The notes beneath the pieces were generated by a model. The model saw only the letters and a program-made list of their open reading frames with translations. It had not been told where the DNA came from and did no database searches. From Serpentinimonas sp. (GTDB lineage Bacteria > Pseudomonadota > Gammaproteobacteria > Burkholderiales > Burkholderiaceae_C): a stretch of DNA of 6,606 nucleotides. A program made the translations under genes and the position numbers. This document shows, piece by piece, positions 4,918 through 6,606 of the stretch; the first letter of the stretch is position 1, and the number at the start of each line of letters is the position of its first letter. The stretch covers positions 1 to 6,606 of the forward strand of contig JALOSG010000150.1 of NCBI GenBank assembly GCA_025458665.1, given 5' to 3'.

Positions 4918-5916
4918 ATGAGCCAGGAAGACGGAGTACAGGACGCAGCGATTTTCTTGATGTCCCTGGGCGAGGAAGAAGCCGCCGAGGTCTTCAAGCA
5001 CCTCTCGCCCAAGGAAGTGCAACGCCTGGGCGAGTCCATTGCGCGGATGCGCACCGTGTCGCGGGAACGTGTGGACGCGGTACTGGACAAATTCACTGCA
5101 GAAGCGGCATCGCAAAGCCTGCTGGTCTCGGACACCGACAACTACGTGCGCGCCGTGCTCAAGCGTGCGCTAGGCGACGACAAGGCTTCCCTGCTGATTG
5201 ACCGTATCCTGCAGGGCGGCGACGTATCGGGCATAGAGAGCCTGAAGTGGATGGACCCGCTGTCGGTGGCCGAGCTGCTGCGCAACGAACACCCGCAGAT
5301 TCTGGCGGCCATTCTGGTGCACCTGGATACCGACCAGGCCTCCGAAGTCCTCAAGCATTTCACCGAGCGCGCGCGCAACGAAGTCATGCTGCGCATCGCC
5401 ACGCTGGAGGGCATACAGCCCACCGCGCTGAAGGACCTCAACGAGGCGCTCTACCAGGTGCTGGCGGGCGGCGACAAGATCCGCAAGAGCTCTCTGGGTG
5501 GCGTGAAGACCGCGGCCGAGATCATCAACCTGCTGGGCTCCACGCTGGAGGCCAGCGTGGTGGATTCCATCCGCGAGAGCGACCCGGACCTGGCCCAGCG
5601 CATCATGGACAAGATGTTCACCTTCGAGGACCTGAACAAGCTGGACAACAAGTCTGTGCAGACGGTGCTCAAGGAGGTGTCGTCCGACAGCCTGGTGATT
5701 GCGCTCAAGGGCGCCAGCCCGGAACTCAAAGAGAAGATCCTGGCCAACATGTCTTCCCGTGCCGCCGAAGGCTTGCGCGAAGACCTGGAATCGCGCGGTC
5801 CGGTGCGCCTGTCCGAGGTGGAGTCGCAGCAGAAGGACATCCTGAAGATCGTGCGGCGCCTGTCGGACGAAGGCCAGATCGTGCTGGGCGGAGGCGGGGA
5901 CGATGCCTTCGTCTAG
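4918..5916 (+). CDS. fliG: Flagellar motor switch protein FliG
   Basis: FliG is the rotor protein on the cytoplasmic face of the MS ring. It couples to the MotA stator for torque and to FliM for switching. The product is 332 residues, the usual length. The N-terminal domain binds FliF. The middle domain carries the EHPQ motif at 124-127 (NEHPQILAAILVHLD), and MFTFEDL begins at 233. The torque residues known from E. coli/Salmonella fall at identical positions: Lys264, Arg281, Asp289 and Arg297. Position 288 is Glu instead of Asp, a conservative change that keeps the charge. The C-terminus ends GGGGDDAFV, like other FliG proteins. The ATG at 4918 follows AGAGGA (4904-4909) at eight bases and lies 20 bases after the fliF stop, so the two are co-transcribed. 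The end overlaps fliH by 14 bases. Confidence 0.97.
   Translation: MSQEDGVQDAAIFLMSLGEEEAAEVFKHLSPKEVQRLGESIARMRTVSRERVDAVLDKFTAEAASQSLLVSDTDNYVRAVLKRALGDDKASLLIDRILQGGDVSGIESLKWMDPLSVAELLRNEHPQILAAILVHLDTDQASEVLKHFTERARNEVMLRIATLEGIQPTALKDLNEALYQVLAGGDKIRKSSLGGVKTAAEIINLLGSTLEASVVDSIRESDPDLAQRIMDKMFTFEDLNKLDNKSVQTVLKEVSSDSLVIALKGASPELKEKILANMSSRAAEGLREDLESRGPVRLSEVESQQKDILKIVRRLSDEGQIVLGGGGDDAFV
5890..5894 (+). promoter_or_regulatory. Ribosome binding site for fliH inside the fliG 3' end
   Basis: GGAGG lies eight bases before the ATG at 5903, within the Gly-rich last codons of fliG. It fixes the fliH start at 5903 and so the 14-base overlap with fliG, an arrangement that usually couples translation of the two genes. 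Confidence 0.7.
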
Positions 5917-6606
5917 GGCCACGCGCAGCCACCCTTACGAGCGCTTCATTCCGCGCGAGGAAGTGGTGGAGGTGTCTGCCTGGGAGTTCGAGCCCATGGA
6001 CGGCAGCACCCGTGCAGGCAAGCGCGCCGGGCTGCACCACGAAGCGGAGGACGAAGACACCGCCGCGCCGAATGCCGAACAGCTGGAGGCGCTGCGCGAG
6101 CAGGCCTACAACGATGGTTTCCGGCAGGGCCAGCTGGCTGGTGCAGAGGAAACACGCCAGCAACTGGAAGCGCCCCTGAGGCAACAGGCCAAAGAGCACG
6201 CTGCCCGCATGGCTGCCATGCTGGAAGCCGGCCAGCAGCAAATGGCCGCACTGGAACAGCAACTGGCCGACCAACTGCTGGAACTGGCCTGTGACCTGGC
6301 CCGCCAAGTGGTGCGCCGCGAACTGGACCAGCCCCTGGAGCCTTTGCGCGCTGTGGTACACGAGGCGCTGGCTATGGCCGTGCAAGACAACTTGCCCGCC
6401 ATGCTGCGCCTGAACCCGGCCGATCTGTCCTTGCTGCAGGACCACATGGGCGAGGCCCTGGGCGCCCAGAAAGTGAAGCTGGTGCCCGATGCCGCACTAA
6501 CCCCCGGCGGCTGCGTGGTGGAATCGGCCATAGGCGCGGTGGATGCCACGCTGGAGAAGCGCTGGGAACGCAGCGTGGCCAACCTGGGGCTGCAGGTGCC
6601 CTGGAC
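5903..6606 (+). CDS. fliH: Flagellar export ATPase regulator FliH, 5' part (no stop within window)
   Basis: FliH binds the export ATPase FliI, holds it inactive in the cytoplasm and brings it to the export gate and C ring. The frame opens at ATG 5903 and stays open to the end of the window: 234 residues plus two bases. FliH proteins are often about 220-260 residues, so nearly all of it is present. The N-terminus (HPYERFIPREEV, then AWEFEPMD with Trp27) resembles FliH N-termini, where conserved Trp residues contact FlhA. An acidic linker follows. At 72-80 there is a short GxxxGxxxG repeat (GFRQGQLAG), a FliH hallmark, then a long Gln/Glu/Ala-rich helix. The C-terminal domain has LACDLARQVVRRELDQ, LRLNPADL, and GGCVVESAIGAVDATLEKRW, which matches the FliH/YscL family end. 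It overlaps the end of fliG by 14 bases and has a GGAGG at 5890-5894. Confidence 0.93.
   Translation, partial: MPSSRATRSHPYERFIPREEVVEVSAWEFEPMDGSTRAGKRAGLHHEAEDEDTAAPNAEQLEALREQAYNDGFRQGQLAGAEETRQQLEAPLRQQAKEHAARMAAMLEAGQQQMAALEQQLADQLLELACDLARQVVRRELDQPLEPLRAVVHEALAMAVQDNLPAMLRLNPADLSLLQDHMGEALGAQKVKLVPDAALTPGGCVVESAIGAVDATLEKRWERSVANLGLQVPW

Noticed and set aside
5247..6179. A 310-codon plus-strand frame overlapping fliG and fliH.
   Set aside because: It is out of frame with two well-supported genes, and its product is rich in Arg/Gly/His/Pro without motifs.
5170..6445. Long open frames antisense to fliG and fliH (250 and 239 codons).
   Set aside because: Same GC-driven effect. The products have skewed composition and no recognisable family, and the plus-strand genes explain the bases fully.

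Overview
The window is a flagellar gene cluster from a GC-rich bacterium. The genes are, in order, fliD (3' part), fliS, two consecutive fliT-like genes, fliE on the opposite strand, then fliF, fliG and fliH (5' part, cut by the window end). The order fliD-fliS-fliT, then fliE divergent from fliFGH, is the enteric arrangement. High GC, the style of the proteins and this order together suggest a betaproteobacterium of the Burkholderiales, perhaps Comamonadaceae. That placement is an inference from general familiarity, not from a search.

Left part (1-2633) holds late genes for the filament cap and export chaperones. FliD caps the growing filament, FliS is the flagellin chaperone, and FliT proteins are FliD chaperones that in Salmonella also restrain FlhDC. 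The fliS gene and each fliT gene are preceded by their own sigma-28 (FliA) type promoter. All three promoters have a TCAAG -35 core, exactly 11 bases between the two octamers, and a -10 octamer matching GCCGATAA at seven or eight positions. A strong intrinsic terminator separates fliS from the first fliT. The chaperones are therefore arranged as separately promoted late units rather than as a simple fliDST operon.

Middle part (2634-3196): fliE, the rod/MS-ring adaptor, is convergent with the second fliT and divergent from fliF. The 181-base fliE-fliF divergent region contains no sigma-28 promoter that I can see. It has a weak candidate FlhDC-type site (3077-3119) with possible -10 hexamers placed symmetrically on both sides, as expected if basal-body genes are activated earlier than the cap and chaperone genes.

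Right part (3197-6606): fliF (MS ring), fliG (rotor switch) and fliH (export ATPase regulator) form a tight co-directional operon. There is a 20-base gap between fliF and fliG and a 14-base overlap between fliG and fliH. All have intact reading frames and the expected motifs.

Base composition is not uniform. From fliD through most of fliS it is clearly less GC-rich than from the fliS tail onward, which suggests a mosaic history for the filament-cap end. I see no mobile element, RNA gene, CRISPR array or clearly novel system. The points most worth a second look are the duplicated fliT, the three-fold sigma-28 promoter series and the composition step inside fliS.
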